Source of the DNA: Sedimenticola thiotaurini
GTDB lineage: Bacteria > Pseudomonadota > Gammaproteobacteria > Chromatiales > Chromatiaceae
Assembly (NCBI RefSeq): GCF_001007875.1
Contig: NZ_CP011412.1
Location: forward strand, 3,864,945 to 3,928,944
Length of the DNA stretch: 64,000 nucleotides
Reading direction: 5' to 3'
Positions 1 to 8,359 of the stretch are shown here, piece by piece. Each line of letters opens with the position of its first letter. Position 1 is the first letter of the stretch. Below the pieces are notes generated by a model. The model saw only the letters and a program-made list of their open reading frames with translations. It made no database searches and was not told where the DNA came from. A program made the position numbers and the translations under genes.

Positions 1-920
1 CCGCCAAGGAACTTGAAAAAGTGGTTGCATCCTGGCTGCCAATCATGCAGACAACCGCCTACTATGTCGCACTTGAAGAGGGGCTTTTCGAGCAGGCGGG
101 TATAGAAATTGTTTCTCACAAATTCGGCAATCCAAATCAGATTATCGATTCCCTGGTGTCCGGGCAGGCGGACTTTGGCCCACCGGGAGCTGCTGCCGGT
201 ATCGCCATGCTCGCTGAATCAAGGTTTCCCGGTACCTTCAAGGTCTTTGGCCTGCAAGGTGGTGGTATCAAGGTTGACCTGATCAATGATGGTCTGATCG
301 TCAAGGCGGACTCCAATATCAAGTCGCTGAAAGATCTGAAAGGTAAAACCCTGGGTACTGTACCGGGCATTCAGTGGCAGACTATTGCACGTCATCTGGT
401 GCGCTTGAATGGCTTGGATCCGGATAAGGACGTTCGTGTAACCGCTGTATCTGTTCCCCTCCAGGTTCCCTCGGTAGTTGCAGGTAGTGTGGATGCAACC
501 TTGTCGTTGGAGCCGGTGGGTTCTATCGCTGCAGCATCCGGTGATGCTGAACGCGCCATGGTCAATCCTTGTGCCGTCTTTATTACTGACCCGTTCTACT
601 CTGGTGCCGCCGTGCTCACCACTAAGTTCATTAAGGAGCGGCCGGAGGTTGCCCGTAAAGTGGTTGAGGTGATTGATACGGCGACCCGCATGGTGAATGC
701 CGACTTTGATAAATATAAAAAAGTGATACCTAAATATACCGCTATCAAAGCTGAGCAACTGGACCTGTTGGCCAAGCCATATCTGCGGCCGTTCGATGAA
801 CTGAACGAAACGGATTTTGATTCATATCAGGCCTTCGTCGATGTGTTCTATAAGGAAGGAGTATTGAAAGAACCTATTGATATTCGCACCAAGATCCTGA
901 CCTGGGACGATTTTAAATAA
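1..920 (+). CDS. ABC transporter substrate-binding protein, NitT/TauT type (5' partial)
   Basis: Periplasmic solute-binding component of a nitrate/sulfonate/nitrile-class importer. The frame is open to the left edge (first codon at base 3), so the signal peptide and true start lie outside the window; about 305 residues are visible. The stretch around AYYVALEEGLF near the start and the later DLKGKTLGTVPG segment are typical of the SsuA/THI5-like binding fold. It is followed by a hairpin and then by a nitrilase-like gene and a GntR regulator in the same direction, so it may serve uptake of a nitrogenous organic compound for that enzyme (inference). ATPase and permease genes, if present, must lie upstream. 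The substrate cannot be read from the sequence. Confidence 0.8.
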   Translation, partial: AKELEKVVASWLPIMQTTAYYVALEEGLFEQAGIEIVSHKFGNPNQIIDSLVSGQADFGPPGAAAGIAMLAESRFPGTFKVFGLQGGGIKVDLINDGLIVKADSNIKSLKDLKGKTLGTVPGIQWQTIARHLVRLNGLDPDKDVRVTAVSVPLQVPSVVAGSVDATLSLEPVGSIAAASGDAERAMVNPCAVFITDPFYSGAAVLTTKFIKERPEVARKVVEVIDTATRMVNADFDKYKKVIPKYTAIKAEQLDLLAKPYLRPFDELNETDFDSYQAFVDVFYKEGVLKEPIDIRTKILTWDDFK

Positions 921-936
921 GTGCTATCTGCAACGG

Positions 937-957
937 TGAGGCACCAACGGTGCCTCA
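937..957 (+). terminator. perfect 9-bp hairpin after the binding-protein gene
   Basis: The arms tgaggcacc (937-945) and ggtgcctca (949-957) are perfect reverse complements around a 3-base loop, 16 bases after the stop codon. No T-run follows, so it may act as a transcript-end stabiliser or attenuator rather than a classical intrinsic terminator. It also argues against the GTG at 950 as the start of the next gene, because that codon would lie inside the stem. Confidence 0.5.
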
Positions 958-979
958 CTCAAACCAACGGAACCACATT

Positions 980-2671
980 ATGAACACAAAATCCTTAAGT
1001 TTTCGCGCAGCGGTTGTCCAGACGTTGGCTGAACTAGGTGACCTGGATGCCAATATCACGCTTACTCAATCTCATGTAGAAGAGGCGGTGCGACAGGGTG
1101 CGCGCCTGATTGTATTACCGGAGTGTATGAATAGTGGCTATCTGTTCGATTCCGAAGCGCACTGTCGGGAGATTGCGGAGCCGGTCACCGGGCGTTATGT
1201 GCAGGCACTTGCTGAACTGTGCCGGAAACACAATATTTTTATCGGTACCGGGTTTACTGAGTGGGATGAGGATAAGGGAAAAGTATTCAATAGTGCCTTG
1301 CTTATCGATCCACGCGGTGAACTGATCCTGCATTATCACAAGCAGTTCCTGGCCACACATGACCAGAACTGGTTCGAATTCGGGGAACGGGGTTGCCCGG
1401 TAGTGGATACGGAACTGGGTCGTATCGGTCTGCTGATCTGTTTTGATGGCCGTATTCCGGAAATCGCCCGTAGCCTCGCCCTGCAGGGTGCGGAAGTGAT
1501 TCTGGACATGGCAAACTTCTTCGCTATGGATCAGGCCGATTTGTGGGTTCCAGCACGAGCTTACGAAAATGGCGTATGGATCGTTGCGGCTACCAAGTCT
1601 GGCGTGGAGCGGAGTATCTACTATCCGGGTGGTAGTATGATTGTCTCACCGGATGGCGAAACTAAAGCTTATGTCCCCTACGATACACATGGAGTGGCGA
1701 GTGCTGAAATCTTTCCAGAACAGGCCCGAAATAAGTCCTGGTTTTACGGTGCGAATCGATGGTCCGATCGCCGACCAGACACCTACAGTCTGCTGCGTGC
1801 GCCTTTTGAAGAGACGCCACTTGCATCGTTACTCGATCAACCCCTGATTCCGGAACAGGCGACTGCAAAAGGAGCGGCTGTTCAAGCGCATGCTACCTTC
1901 AGTACCGGCAGTCTGGAAGAAGCGTTGGATATGCTGGATCATGCGGCAAAACTGGGCTCCAAGTTACTGGTGCTGCCGCAACATATGACATTTTCCTCCT
2001 GGCTGCCGAGTCGCAGTGACGTTGAGCAGAACCGGGAAGCCAGAGACCACGCGCTACAGCGGGTGCAGTCCATTTGCAAACGTTATGACTGTAGCGTGGT
2101 GTTACCGATCTTTATGGAGGACGCCGGACAATTTGTTCCGACGGCGGTAGTCATCGGTCCCGGTGGCAACGAACTGGGGAGGCAACAGCAGATTCATTTG
2201 GAGCCGGAAATGGTTTCCTGGGCGAAGGGTGGCGATTGCTTTACCGTGATAGATACACCGAGCGGCCGCCTGGGTGTGTTGTTGGGTTATGATGGCATGT
2301 TCCCGGAGTCCTCCCGTGTCCTGGCCCTGGCTGGTGCGGATATAATAGCCTGGTGCAGCGCATGGCGTCATCCCAATGATCGGAAACTCCTGACCATGCC
2401 CAAGGCAGAGGATAATCGCTGTTTTCTGATCTGTGCCAACCGCAGTGATGCCCCCTATCCTGGCGGTTCGTTCATTGCACCTCCCACCGGGTTTCCTCAA
2501 TGGGATATGGACCTGGCGGCGCCACCGGTATTAAGACACAATGCAGTGCAGCCCGGGTTCATGAATCTGGCGCTGGCTCGACAGAAGTCGATGATACCGG
2601 GGGTGGATATGATCCGTAACCGTATCACCGATACTTACGAGGTCCTCATCGCGGACAAAAATGTCGGTTGA
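980..2671 (+). CDS. tandem double nitrilase-superfamily (carbon-nitrogen hydrolase) protein
   Basis: A 563-residue protein with two consecutive nitrilase folds. Domain 1 (about residues 1-270) has the full catalytic triad: Glu48 in VLPECMNSGY, Lys121 in HYHKQFL and Cys154 in LLICFDGRIPE, so it should hydrolyse an amide, carbamoyl or nitrile group. Domain 2 (about 290-563) keeps the fold landmarks but every catalytic position is changed: Gln334 (VLPQHM), Gln404 (QIHLEPEM) and Gly436 (LLGYDGMFPE). It is therefore likely a non-catalytic regulatory or oligomerisation half. The ATG at 980 is preferred over the GTG at 950, which lies in a hairpin. It sits between a binding protein and a GntR regulator, which suggests an inducible catabolic unit. 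The substrate is unknown. Confidence 0.85.
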   Translation: MNTKSLSFRAAVVQTLAELGDLDANITLTQSHVEEAVRQGARLIVLPECMNSGYLFDSEAHCREIAEPVTGRYVQALAELCRKHNIFIGTGFTEWDEDKGKVFNSALLIDPRGELILHYHKQFLATHDQNWFEFGERGCPVVDTELGRIGLLICFDGRIPEIARSLALQGAEVILDMANFFAMDQADLWVPARAYENGVWIVAATKSGVERSIYYPGGSMIVSPDGETKAYVPYDTHGVASAEIFPEQARNKSWFYGANRWSDRRPDTYSLLRAPFEETPLASLLDQPLIPEQATAKGAAVQAHATFSTGSLEEALDMLDHAAKLGSKLLVLPQHMTFSSWLPSRSDVEQNREARDHALQRVQSICKRYDCSVVLPIFMEDAGQFVPTAVVIGPGGNELGRQQQIHLEPEMVSWAKGGDCFTVIDTPSGRLGVLLGYDGMFPESSRVLALAGADIIAWCSAWRHPNDRKLLTMPKAEDNRCFLICANRSDAPYPGGSFIAPPTGFPQWDMDLAAPPVLRHNAVQPGFMNLALARQKSMIPGVDMIRNRITDTYEVLIADKNVG

Positions 2672-2722
2672 TCTGGACTTAAGGTATTTATGGGTATGTG
2701 AAGTGTGTCAGCAAGGTGTCAG

Positions 2723-3394
2723 ATGAATAGAGCAACGGGTCGAAAAACCACAGTTAATCGCCTGGCAGATCGCATTTACAATCAGCTCAAGGATGAGCTG
2801 TATGTGCAACTGAAACCCGGTGACCGACTGACCGAGTCGGCGGTGGCTGAAAGATTGGATGCCAGTCGCACACCAACCCGCGAAGCGTTGCAGCGACTGG
2901 TTCAGGAGGGACACCTGAACGCACATTTGCGTAATGGTTACACCGTCCGTTCTATCGATCAGTCGACTCTGAATGATCTGTATGCTGTGCGTGTGTTGTT
3001 GGAGACCGAAGCAGTCCGCTTGTATTGCGCCGGCTCCAGTGATAGCAGCCTTTCTCCATTAATGGCAGATTGGGAAGTAGCGCGCTCGGAGCAGATAAGT
3101 GATCCAAATGAACTGGGGCGACTTAACGAATCTTACCACTTCGGTATTGTGGCGCTATCCGGAAACCGGGAACTGATTCGTCTGCATGGTGATATATTCC
3201 AGCGCATTCAATTAATTCAACGTCTGGATTTCAGCCGGGAGGAACGGGTCGACGCAACCTACGACGAACATCTGGCTGTTCTGCAGAGCATGGTGCGTGG
3301 AGAGAGTGAAAAGGCGAGTGATATTTTGCGTCAGCATATTGTGCAAAGCCTGGATATGGTCTCTGAAATAACCCGGCAGTTCACTGTAGATTAA
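2723..3394 (+). CDS. GntR-family transcriptional regulator (FadR/FCD subfamily)
   Basis: A 223-residue regulator. Residues about 10-75 form the GntR winged helix (ESAVAERLDASRTPTREALQRLVQEG), interrupted here only by description; residues about 85-220 form an all-helical FCD ligand-binding domain. The ATG at 2723 is chosen because AAGG lies 6-9 bases upstream; a GTG at 2705 would add six residues. Regulators of this type usually repress the neighbouring catabolic genes until a small organic acid or amine binds. Here the likely targets are the nitrilase and the importer immediately upstream (inference). No operator was identified. Confidence 0.85.
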   Translation: MNRATGRKTTVNRLADRIYNQLKDELYVQLKPGDRLTESAVAERLDASRTPTREALQRLVQEGHLNAHLRNGYTVRSIDQSTLNDLYAVRVLLETEAVRLYCAGSSDSSLSPLMADWEVARSEQISDPNELGRLNESYHFGIVALSGNRELIRLHGDIFQRIQLIQRLDFSREERVDATYDEHLAVLQSMVRGESEKASDILRQHIVQSLDMVSEITRQFTVD

Positions 3395-3519
3395 ACCGGC
3401 AACGAGCAACAACTCTGTTTTACGACCCGCTAGTGCCTGAAAAGGTGAGGAAAGTTTGCTAAAGCGGCATATGTAACTGACTGTTTCAATGTTCTGTGAC
3501 TGTCTGGGAACGAGCCTGC

Positions 3520-3906
3520 TCAAGGCCAGTCACTGTGATGGATTACCACACGATAACCGTCCGGGTCTTCGAAAGTCTGTCCGGCTCTGGCCCAATAGGG
3601 ATTGTTTGGGGGAACCGACAGAAAGCCCGCGCGCCGCATCTTTTCACATCGCTGATGCCACTCCTGCGGATCGGGCAAATAGAACACCAACAGAGCCTCC
3701 GCAGAGGGGCGTGTTGTCTCCGGGTGGCCCGGCCGGTGAGTGAACTCCAGGTGGTAGGGGCCACCAGCCACACCAAGCATGACGCCGTCAAACCCCTCGT
3801 GATCCCGGAAGTGCCCCAGTTCATCCAGATCCAATCCCTCCCGATACATTGCTACAATCCGCTCCAGATCGCTGGTAGGGTGGGCTACTCTGAGTTGCGG
3901 TAGCAT
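3520..3906 (-). CDS. VOC-family (glyoxalase/dioxygenase-fold) protein
   Basis: A 128-residue protein with the paired beta-alpha-beta-beta-beta modules of the vicinal oxygen chelate fold. It opens with LRVAHPTSDLERIVAMYREG, has HLEFTH in the middle and ends with FEDPDGYRVVIHH, the standard final strand of these proteins. The conserved His and Glu positions at strand starts (H9-like, HLEF, near-terminal residues) could hold a metal. It resembles YycE-like single-copy VOC proteins, which have no assigned reaction. It is transcribed convergently with the GntR gene and is monocistronic here. Confidence 0.75.
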   Translation of the reverse strand: MLPQLRVAHPTSDLERIVAMYREGLDLDELGHFRDHEGFDGVMLGVAGGPYHLEFTHRPGHPETTRPSAEALLVFYLPDPQEWHQRCEKMRRAGFLSVPPNNPYWARAGQTFEDPDGYRVVIHHSDWP

Positions 3907-4255
3907 AAAAGGCCTCCTGGTGGTTGATCAGAACTTTTCGGCAAGGGGATTGGTATCGCAACGCCATCTTTCCGGATCGGTCACTCCTGTTGGTACAGCG
4001 GCACTTTTTACAGCGCCACTGCCGAAGGCTCCGGCACATCGGGCAACCCGGTTTCGGCGTCATCACTCCAAGCCATCCTATGCTGAACAAACCGCCCGGC
4101 TCAAGCAACTGCGGGCGAAGTGGACACGTTGGGGGGGTAATGGTTGGTTCCCTGGGGATGAGCAAGAATCGGGTGGTGTCTGGTGACCGGTCTATCTATA
4201 GTGTGCTCAACGGCTGATCCTGGCCAAATCCGGACCTTTTCAGATGGAGCAGTGA
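3907..4255. other. intergenic stretch without a recognisable gene
   Basis: About 350 bases separate the VOC gene from the EamA remnant. Short frames occur on both strands, but none has a plausible ribosome binding site together with recognisable protein content. No tRNA, clear terminator or repeat was seen. It may hold the promoter of the VOC gene, reading left, and leftovers of the event that damaged the EamA gene. Confidence 0.5.
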
Positions 4256-4513
4256 ATGGATAGCGCCAACCTTGTGTGTCTACTTAGCCTGGCGGCGATC
4301 TGGGGTGGCTCGTTCCTGTTCATGCGAATCGGCGCGCCGGTGCTGGGGGCCGTATGGCTGGTGGGGTGGCGTGTCGGGCTGGCGACCCTGTTTCTGGCTG
4401 GGGTGGGCTGGTACACCCTGGCCGGATCACTGGTGGTGATCGCGGGAACCGCCCTGGTGACCGGTTTCTCCCCGCGCCGACTCTTTTCGGCCAAGGCTGA
4501 TCAAAATGTTTGA
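4256..4513 (+). pseudogene. EamA/DMT-family permease remnant with large internal deletion
   Basis: Only 85 codons remain of a permease that normally has about 290 residues and ten membrane helices. Residues 1-48 match the first two helices of the family (SLAAIWGGSFLFMRI and the WRVGLATLFLAG segment). The frame then jumps directly to the last helix and tail (LAGSLVVIAGTALVTGF followed by a basic cytosolic end). The middle eight helices are missing without loss of frame, so transport is not possible. Its last codons overlap the start of the Ada-like gene by 8 bases, so the remnant probably still serves as a translated leader for it. Confidence 0.7.
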
Positions 4514-5384
4514 CTTATCCGACACCGAATCACAGCTCCAGTATCAGCGCATTGCCCGGGCGATCCGTTTTCTGCGTGCCCATGCCAGCGAGCAACCGTC
4601 CCTCGGTGCGGTGGCCGCGGAGGTGGGGCTGAGCGAATACCATTTCCAACGTCTGTTCAGTCGCTGGGCGGGTGTGTCACCGAAACGTTTTCTGCAGTAC
4701 CTGACCAAGGAGCGGGCCCGGGCGGCGTTACGGGAATCCCGGCCGCTGCTGGAGGCTGCCCACGCAGCAGGGCTTTCCGGCCCGGGACGGCTGCACGACC
4801 TGATGATCAGTTGCGAAGCGATGACTCCCGGGCAGATCAAGACGCGTGGGGCAGGGCTTGAGATCGGTTATGGTTGGAGCGGCAGCCCGTTTGGTGTCGC
4901 CCTGGTTGGCTGGACCTCAAACGGTGTCTGTCACCTGGGTTTCCATGATGATATCGATGGTCGGTTTGAGCATGAGCTGGCAGAAGCTTGGTCCGGGGCC
5001 CGGCTGTACCGTGATGAATCCCGGGCGATCGATCTGGTGGCGCGGATCTTCCCGGAGCAGCCGCGGCCGGGCTCCCTGCACCTGGTCTTACAGGGCACCA
5101 ATTTCCAGATCAAGGTGTGGGAGGCGCTGTTGCAGATCGGTAGTGGCGCACTGATCTCCTACTCCGAACTGGCTGCGCTGGCCGGGTCGCCCCGTGCGTC
5201 CAGAGCGGTGGGTTCCGCCCTGGCTGCCAACCGGATCGGTTACCTGATCCCTTGTCATCGGGTGATCCGGGAGACCGGTGAGTCCGGGCAGTATCGCTGG
5301 GGCGAGGACCGCAAGCTGATTATCCAGGGCTGGGAGGCGGCCCGTCGAGAGGCGGTCCAGGGATCTGCTGACCAGGGTGGCTAA
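4506..5384 (+). CDS. Ada-like AraC regulator fused to O6-methylguanine-DNA methyltransferase
   Basis: A 292-residue fusion. Residues about 15-110 form an AraC-type double helix-turn-helix (EVGLSEYHFQRLFSRWAGVSPKRFLQ). Residues about 125-285 are the methyltransferase, with acceptor Cys250 in the invariant PCHRVI motif followed by GQYRWGEDRK. It repairs O6-methylguanine by irreversible transfer of the methyl group to Cys250. The N-terminal zinc domain of E. coli Ada, which senses methylphosphotriesters, is absent, as in many AraC-Ogt fusions, so methyl sensing would have to occur differently. It overlaps the EamA remnant by 8 bases. Confidence 0.9.
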   Translation: MFDLSDTESQLQYQRIARAIRFLRAHASEQPSLGAVAAEVGLSEYHFQRLFSRWAGVSPKRFLQYLTKERARAALRESRPLLEAAHAAGLSGPGRLHDLMISCEAMTPGQIKTRGAGLEIGYGWSGSPFGVALVGWTSNGVCHLGFHDDIDGRFEHELAEAWSGARLYRDESRAIDLVARIFPEQPRPGSLHLVLQGTNFQIKVWEALLQIGSGALISYSELAALAGSPRASRAVGSALAANRIGYLIPCHRVIRETGESGQYRWGEDRKLIIQGWEAARREAVQGSADQGG

Positions 5385-5490
5385 GCGGTTTTCTTCCGAT
5401 GTCGATGGAGGGGTGACGCTTCTCCACGCCCCGTGTTGTCAGAATCACCTCGGCATAATATTCCAATAAAAAAAGCTTCACTATTTCGAC

Positions 5491-5502
5491 ATGTCTAGAT
5501 AA
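5491..5502 (+). promoter_or_regulatory. possible second PhnF operator upstream of phnC
   Basis: The 12-mer atgtctagataa lies 57 bases before the phnC start. It matches the reverse complement of the clearer operator at 8343-8354 (ttgtctatacaa) at 9 of 12 positions and contains the palindromic core tctaga. It is a candidate site through which PhnF would control the transporter genes; no experimental support is visible. Confidence 0.3.
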
Positions 5503-5558
5503 CTGGCTTGTCACAAACGGACAGTAGCATCTCCCGGCAATAGAACGAGGAGAGAGAC

Positions 5559-6395
5559 ATGACTGCTATTGCCCTATCCCGCGTTACCAAAACTTTTTCC
5601 CGTGAGCGCGATGCTTCCCCGGTACTCCGGGGTATCGACCTGTCTATCGAACAGGGTGACATGGTCGCCCTGATCGGTCCCTCCGGTTCGGGCAAGTCGA
5701 CGCTGTTGCGTCACCTGTCCGGTCTCACCTTGGCGGATCGTGACTGCGGAGCTGAAGTCACCGTGTTGGGTCGTGTCATCCAGCGTCAGGGTCGACTGGA
5801 ACGGGATATCCGTCATTCCCGGGCGCAGATCGGTCACATCTTCCAGCAGTTTAATCTGGTTGGTCGTCTGTCGGTGTTGAAAAACGTACTGATCGGTGGC
5901 CTGAGCCGGATCTCCACGCAACGGGGACTGCTTGGCTGGTTTACTGAACGGGAGAAACGTGCCGCTCTGGAGGCGCTGGAGCGGGTGGGGCTGCGCGAGT
6001 TCGCCCTGAAACGGGCCTCTGAGTTATCCGGTGGCCAGCAGCAGCGGGTAGCTATTGCCCGCGCCTTGATGCAGCGGGCCCGGGTGATCCTGGCTGATGA
6101 GCCGATCGCTTCGCTGGACCCCGAATCGTCCCGCCGGGTCATGCAGACCCTGCGGGATATCAATCGTCGGGATGGCATCACCGTCGTTGTCACCCTCCAT
6201 CAGGTTGACTACGCGCAGCAGTACTGCCGCCGTGCGGTGGCCCTGCGTCAGGGGGAGATCGTTTTCGACGATCACATCGATGTCCTGAACGAGACACAGA
6301 TCGACCAACTCTACGGCAGTGATCAGCCCAAGCTCCATTCCCCGAACGCACCGTCCCGGACCCTGCTGTCCGATCGTCGTCTTGCGATTGCCTAA
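5559..6395 (+). CDS. phnC: phosphonate ABC transporter ATP-binding protein PhnC
   Basis: A 278-residue ATPase that drives phosphonate import. It has Walker [10 protein letters not shown] (about 43-51), the Q-loop [10 protein letters not shown], signature [15 protein letters not shown] and Walker [16 protein letters not shown], and the spacing and insert after the Q-loop are those of PhnC. A clear ribosome binding site (gaggagaga) precedes the ATG. It is the first gene of the operon phnCDE-F-GHIJKLMNP, followed 28 bases later by phnD. The last 25 residues extend slightly beyond the usual end. Confidence 0.93.
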   Translation: MTAIALSRVTKTFSRERDASPVLRGIDLSIEQGDMVALIGPSGSGKSTLLRHLSGLTLADRDCGAEVTVLGRVIQRQGRLERDIRHSRAQIGHIFQQFNLVGRLSVLKNVLIGGLSRISTQRGLLGWFTEREKRAALEALERVGLREFALKRASELSGGQQQRVAIARALMQRARVILADEPIASLDPESSRRVMQTLRDINRRDGITVVVTLHQVDYAQQYCRRAVALRQGEIVFDDHIDVLNETQIDQLYGSDQPKLHSPNAPSRTLLSDRRLAIA

Positions 6396-6423
6396 CCCGA
6401 ACCATCCTACACGGAGTCCATTG

Positions 6424-7440
6424 ATGAAAATTAAAAAACTGTTCATGAAAATTACCGCAGTCCTGGTGCTTGCCGGCTCCCTCGCCGGGATTCAAACACT
6501 GCAGGCGGAGGAGGCCAAAGTCCTTACCTTCGGTATTATTTCGACCGAATCCTCACAGAATCTGAAAACTGTCTGGATGCCCTTTCTTGACGACATGTCG
6601 GCTAAATTGGGCATGGAAGTTAAGCCGTTCTTCGCCTCTGATTATGCCGGGATCATCCAGGGTATGCGTTTCGACAAGGTGGATGTGGCCTGGTACGGCA
6701 ACAAGTCAGCCATGGAGGCGGTTGATCGGGCGGGCGGCGAGATCTTCGCCCAGACCGTGGACGTAACTGGCAACCCCGGCTATTGGAGCCTGCTGCTGGC
6801 GCGCGCGGATGATGATCGGATCAACTCGGTCGAGGATATGCTGAAATTGACCGGAGAACTGGCTTTCGGTAATGGCGATCCCAACTCCACTTCCGGTTTC
6901 CTGGTACCCAGCTACTACGTGTTCGCCAAGAATGGCGTAGATCCTAAAAAGGCCTTCAAGCGCATGACCAACAGCAGTCACGAATCCAATTTCCTGGCAG
7001 TGGCTAACGGCCAGGTGGATGTGGCCACCAACAACACCGAAACCATGGCGCGGGTGAAGATAACCCATCCGGACAAAGTGGCAAAGGTAAAGGTGATCTG
7101 GAAGTCGCCGCTGATCCCTGCCGATCCGATCGTCTGGCGCAAGAACCTGCCGGAGCGCGTCAAGAGCAAGGTGTATGACTTCCTGATGAACTACGGCAAG
7201 ACCGGTGACAGCAAAGAGACGAAGATCCTCGCGGACCTGCAATGGGCTCCGTTCAAGGCTTCCAGCAATGATCAACTGCTGCCGATTCGTCAACTGGTGC
7301 TTTACAAGGAACGCGTGAAGCTGGCCAAGGCATCCGATCTGAGTGATGCAGAGAAGGCGGAAAAGATCCAGGCCATCGATGACAAGCTGTCTGAATTAAG
7401 TCGCCGCATGGAAGCGATCTCGGTGGCCGTGGCGAATTGA
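6424..7440 (+). CDS. phnD: phosphonate ABC transporter periplasmic binding protein PhnD
   Basis: A 338-residue exported binding protein. The ATG at 6424 gives a classical signal peptide (MKIKKLFMKI, a hydrophobic stretch, then an Ala cleavage region at LQAEEA, about residue 30). The mature part has the PhnD landmarks: VAWYGNKSAMEAVDRA in lobe 1, GDPNSTSGFLVPSYYVF around the ligand-binding Ser/Thr loop, and NNTETM. It captures phosphonates for PhnC/PhnE. Upstream in-frame codons inside phnC were rejected because they would destroy the signal peptide. Confidence 0.93.
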   Translation: MKIKKLFMKITAVLVLAGSLAGIQTLQAEEAKVLTFGIISTESSQNLKTVWMPFLDDMSAKLGMEVKPFFASDYAGIIQGMRFDKVDVAWYGNKSAMEAVDRAGGEIFAQTVDVTGNPGYWSLLLARADDDRINSVEDMLKLTGELAFGNGDPNSTSGFLVPSYYVFAKNGVDPKKAFKRMTNSSHESNFLAVANGQVDVATNNTETMARVKITHPDKVAKVKVIWKSPLIPADPIVWRKNLPERVKSKVYDFLMNYGKTGDSKETKILADLQWAPFKASSNDQLLPIRQLVLYKERVKLAKASDLSDAEKAEKIQAIDDKLSELSRRMEAISVAVAN

Positions 7441-7452
7441 TTTCCGGCAACT

Positions 7453-7492
7453 GCTGTAGCGGGAGGCGACTTGTTCAGTCGCCCGCCACAGC
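7453..7492 (+). promoter_or_regulatory. stem-loop in the phnD-phnE gap
   Basis: Within the 95-base gap the sequence gctgt-agcggg-aggcgac pairs with gtcgcc-cgc-cacagc around a short loop, giving a long interrupted hairpin. No T-run follows. Such structures after a binding-protein gene commonly protect the upstream mRNA, so that the binding protein is made in excess over the permease; here that role is inferred. Confidence 0.45.
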
Positions 7493-7535
7493 GGTTCATG
7501 CACAGGAAATATCCCTGTCCTGGAGAGGCTGAACC

Positions 7536-8324
7536 ATGATAACCGCGAACAACCTGCCGATTCCTAAACAGCCGTTTAACTGGTTGGCGGCCATCAGCTG
7601 GGGCCTGTTTTTGCTGGCCTTGAGCTGGGGCTGGCAAGCGGCTGAGATGAAGCCCCTGGTGCTGTTTTCCGATGCTGACAATATGTTGGAATTCGCCAGG
7701 GATTTTTTTCCGCCTGACTTCAGCGATATGAGTTACTACCTGGAAGAGATGGTGGTCACCCTGCACATCGCCCTGTGGGGTACCACGCTGGCGATCATCT
7801 GCTCCATCCCTTTGGGCCTTATGAGTTCAGAGAACCTGGCACCTGCCTGGATCTACCAGCCAACCCGACGTCTGATGGATGCAACCCGTGCGATCAACGA
7901 GATGGTCTTTGCCATGTTGTTCGTGGTGGCGGTTGGCCTGGGTCCGTTCGCCGGCGTGTTGGCCCTGTTTGTTCACACCACCGGTGTACTGGCCAAACTC
8001 TTCTCCGAAGCGGTGGAGGCGATCGATCCGGCACCGGTGGAAGGGGTGCGGGCGACCGGTGCCTCACTGTTGCAGGAGATCCTCTACGGGGTGATACCCC
8101 AGGTGTTGCCGTTGTGGATCTCCTTCTCCCTGTACCGCTTTGAATCCAATGTCCGTTCCGCAACAGTGGTGGGTATGGTGGGTGCCGGTGGTATCGGTGT
8201 AATCCTGTGGGAGAGTGTGCGCGGCTTCCAGTTCCAGCAGACCTGTGCGGTGATGTTGGTGATTATCGTCAGCGTGACCCTGATTGATCTCACTTCCCAG
8301 CGATTACGCAAGGCATTTATCTGA
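7536..8324 (+). CDS. phnE: phosphonate ABC transporter permease PhnE
   Basis: A 262-residue inner-membrane permease with about six helices. The central segment [20 protein letters not shown] carries the EAA-type loop that contacts PhnC, and the C-terminal [21 protein letters not shown] is characteristic of PhnE. It completes the PhnCDE importer as a single permease gene; some organisms carry two. A ribosome binding site (ctggagagg) is present. phnF follows 35 bases later. Confidence 0.93.
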   Translation: MITANNLPIPKQPFNWLAAISWGLFLLALSWGWQAAEMKPLVLFSDADNMLEFARDFFPPDFSDMSYYLEEMVVTLHIALWGTTLAIICSIPLGLMSSENLAPAWIYQPTRRLMDATRAINEMVFAMLFVVAVGLGPFAGVLALFVHTTGVLAKLFSEAVEAIDPAPVEGVRATGASLLQEILYGVIPQVLPLWISFSLYRFESNVRSATVVGMVGAGGIGVILWESVRGFQFQQTCAVMLVIIVSVTLIDLTSQRLRKAFI

Positions 8325-8342
8325 GTTTTTTGTTGAGCGGAT

Positions 8343-8354
8343 TTGTATAGACAA
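8343..8354 (+). promoter_or_regulatory. PhnF-type operator ttgtatagacaa
   Basis: A near-perfect 12-bp inverted repeat, TTGT-ATAG-ACAA, ends 5 bases before the phnF ATG. It closely resembles the TGGTATAGACCA operator known for mycobacterial PhnF. The site occupies the position of the phnF ribosome binding site, so repressor binding should block phnF and probably the downstream lyase genes directly. Confidence 0.65.
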
Positions 8355-8359
8355 CTGCC

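Noticed and set aside
950..979. GTG at 950 as start of the double nitrilase
   Set aside because: The codon lies in the stem of the 937-957 hairpin; the ATG at 980 gives a start matching the first beta strand of the fold.
3821..4165. A 114-codon minus-strand frame with many Cys between the VOC gene and the EamA remnant
   Set aside because: Overlaps the VOC gene in another phase, lacks a ribosome site and shows no ordered Cys motif.
5505..5530. Possible Pho box before phnC
   Set aside because: The half-sites tgtc and gaca are inverted rather than the direct 11-base spaced repeats of a Pho box.
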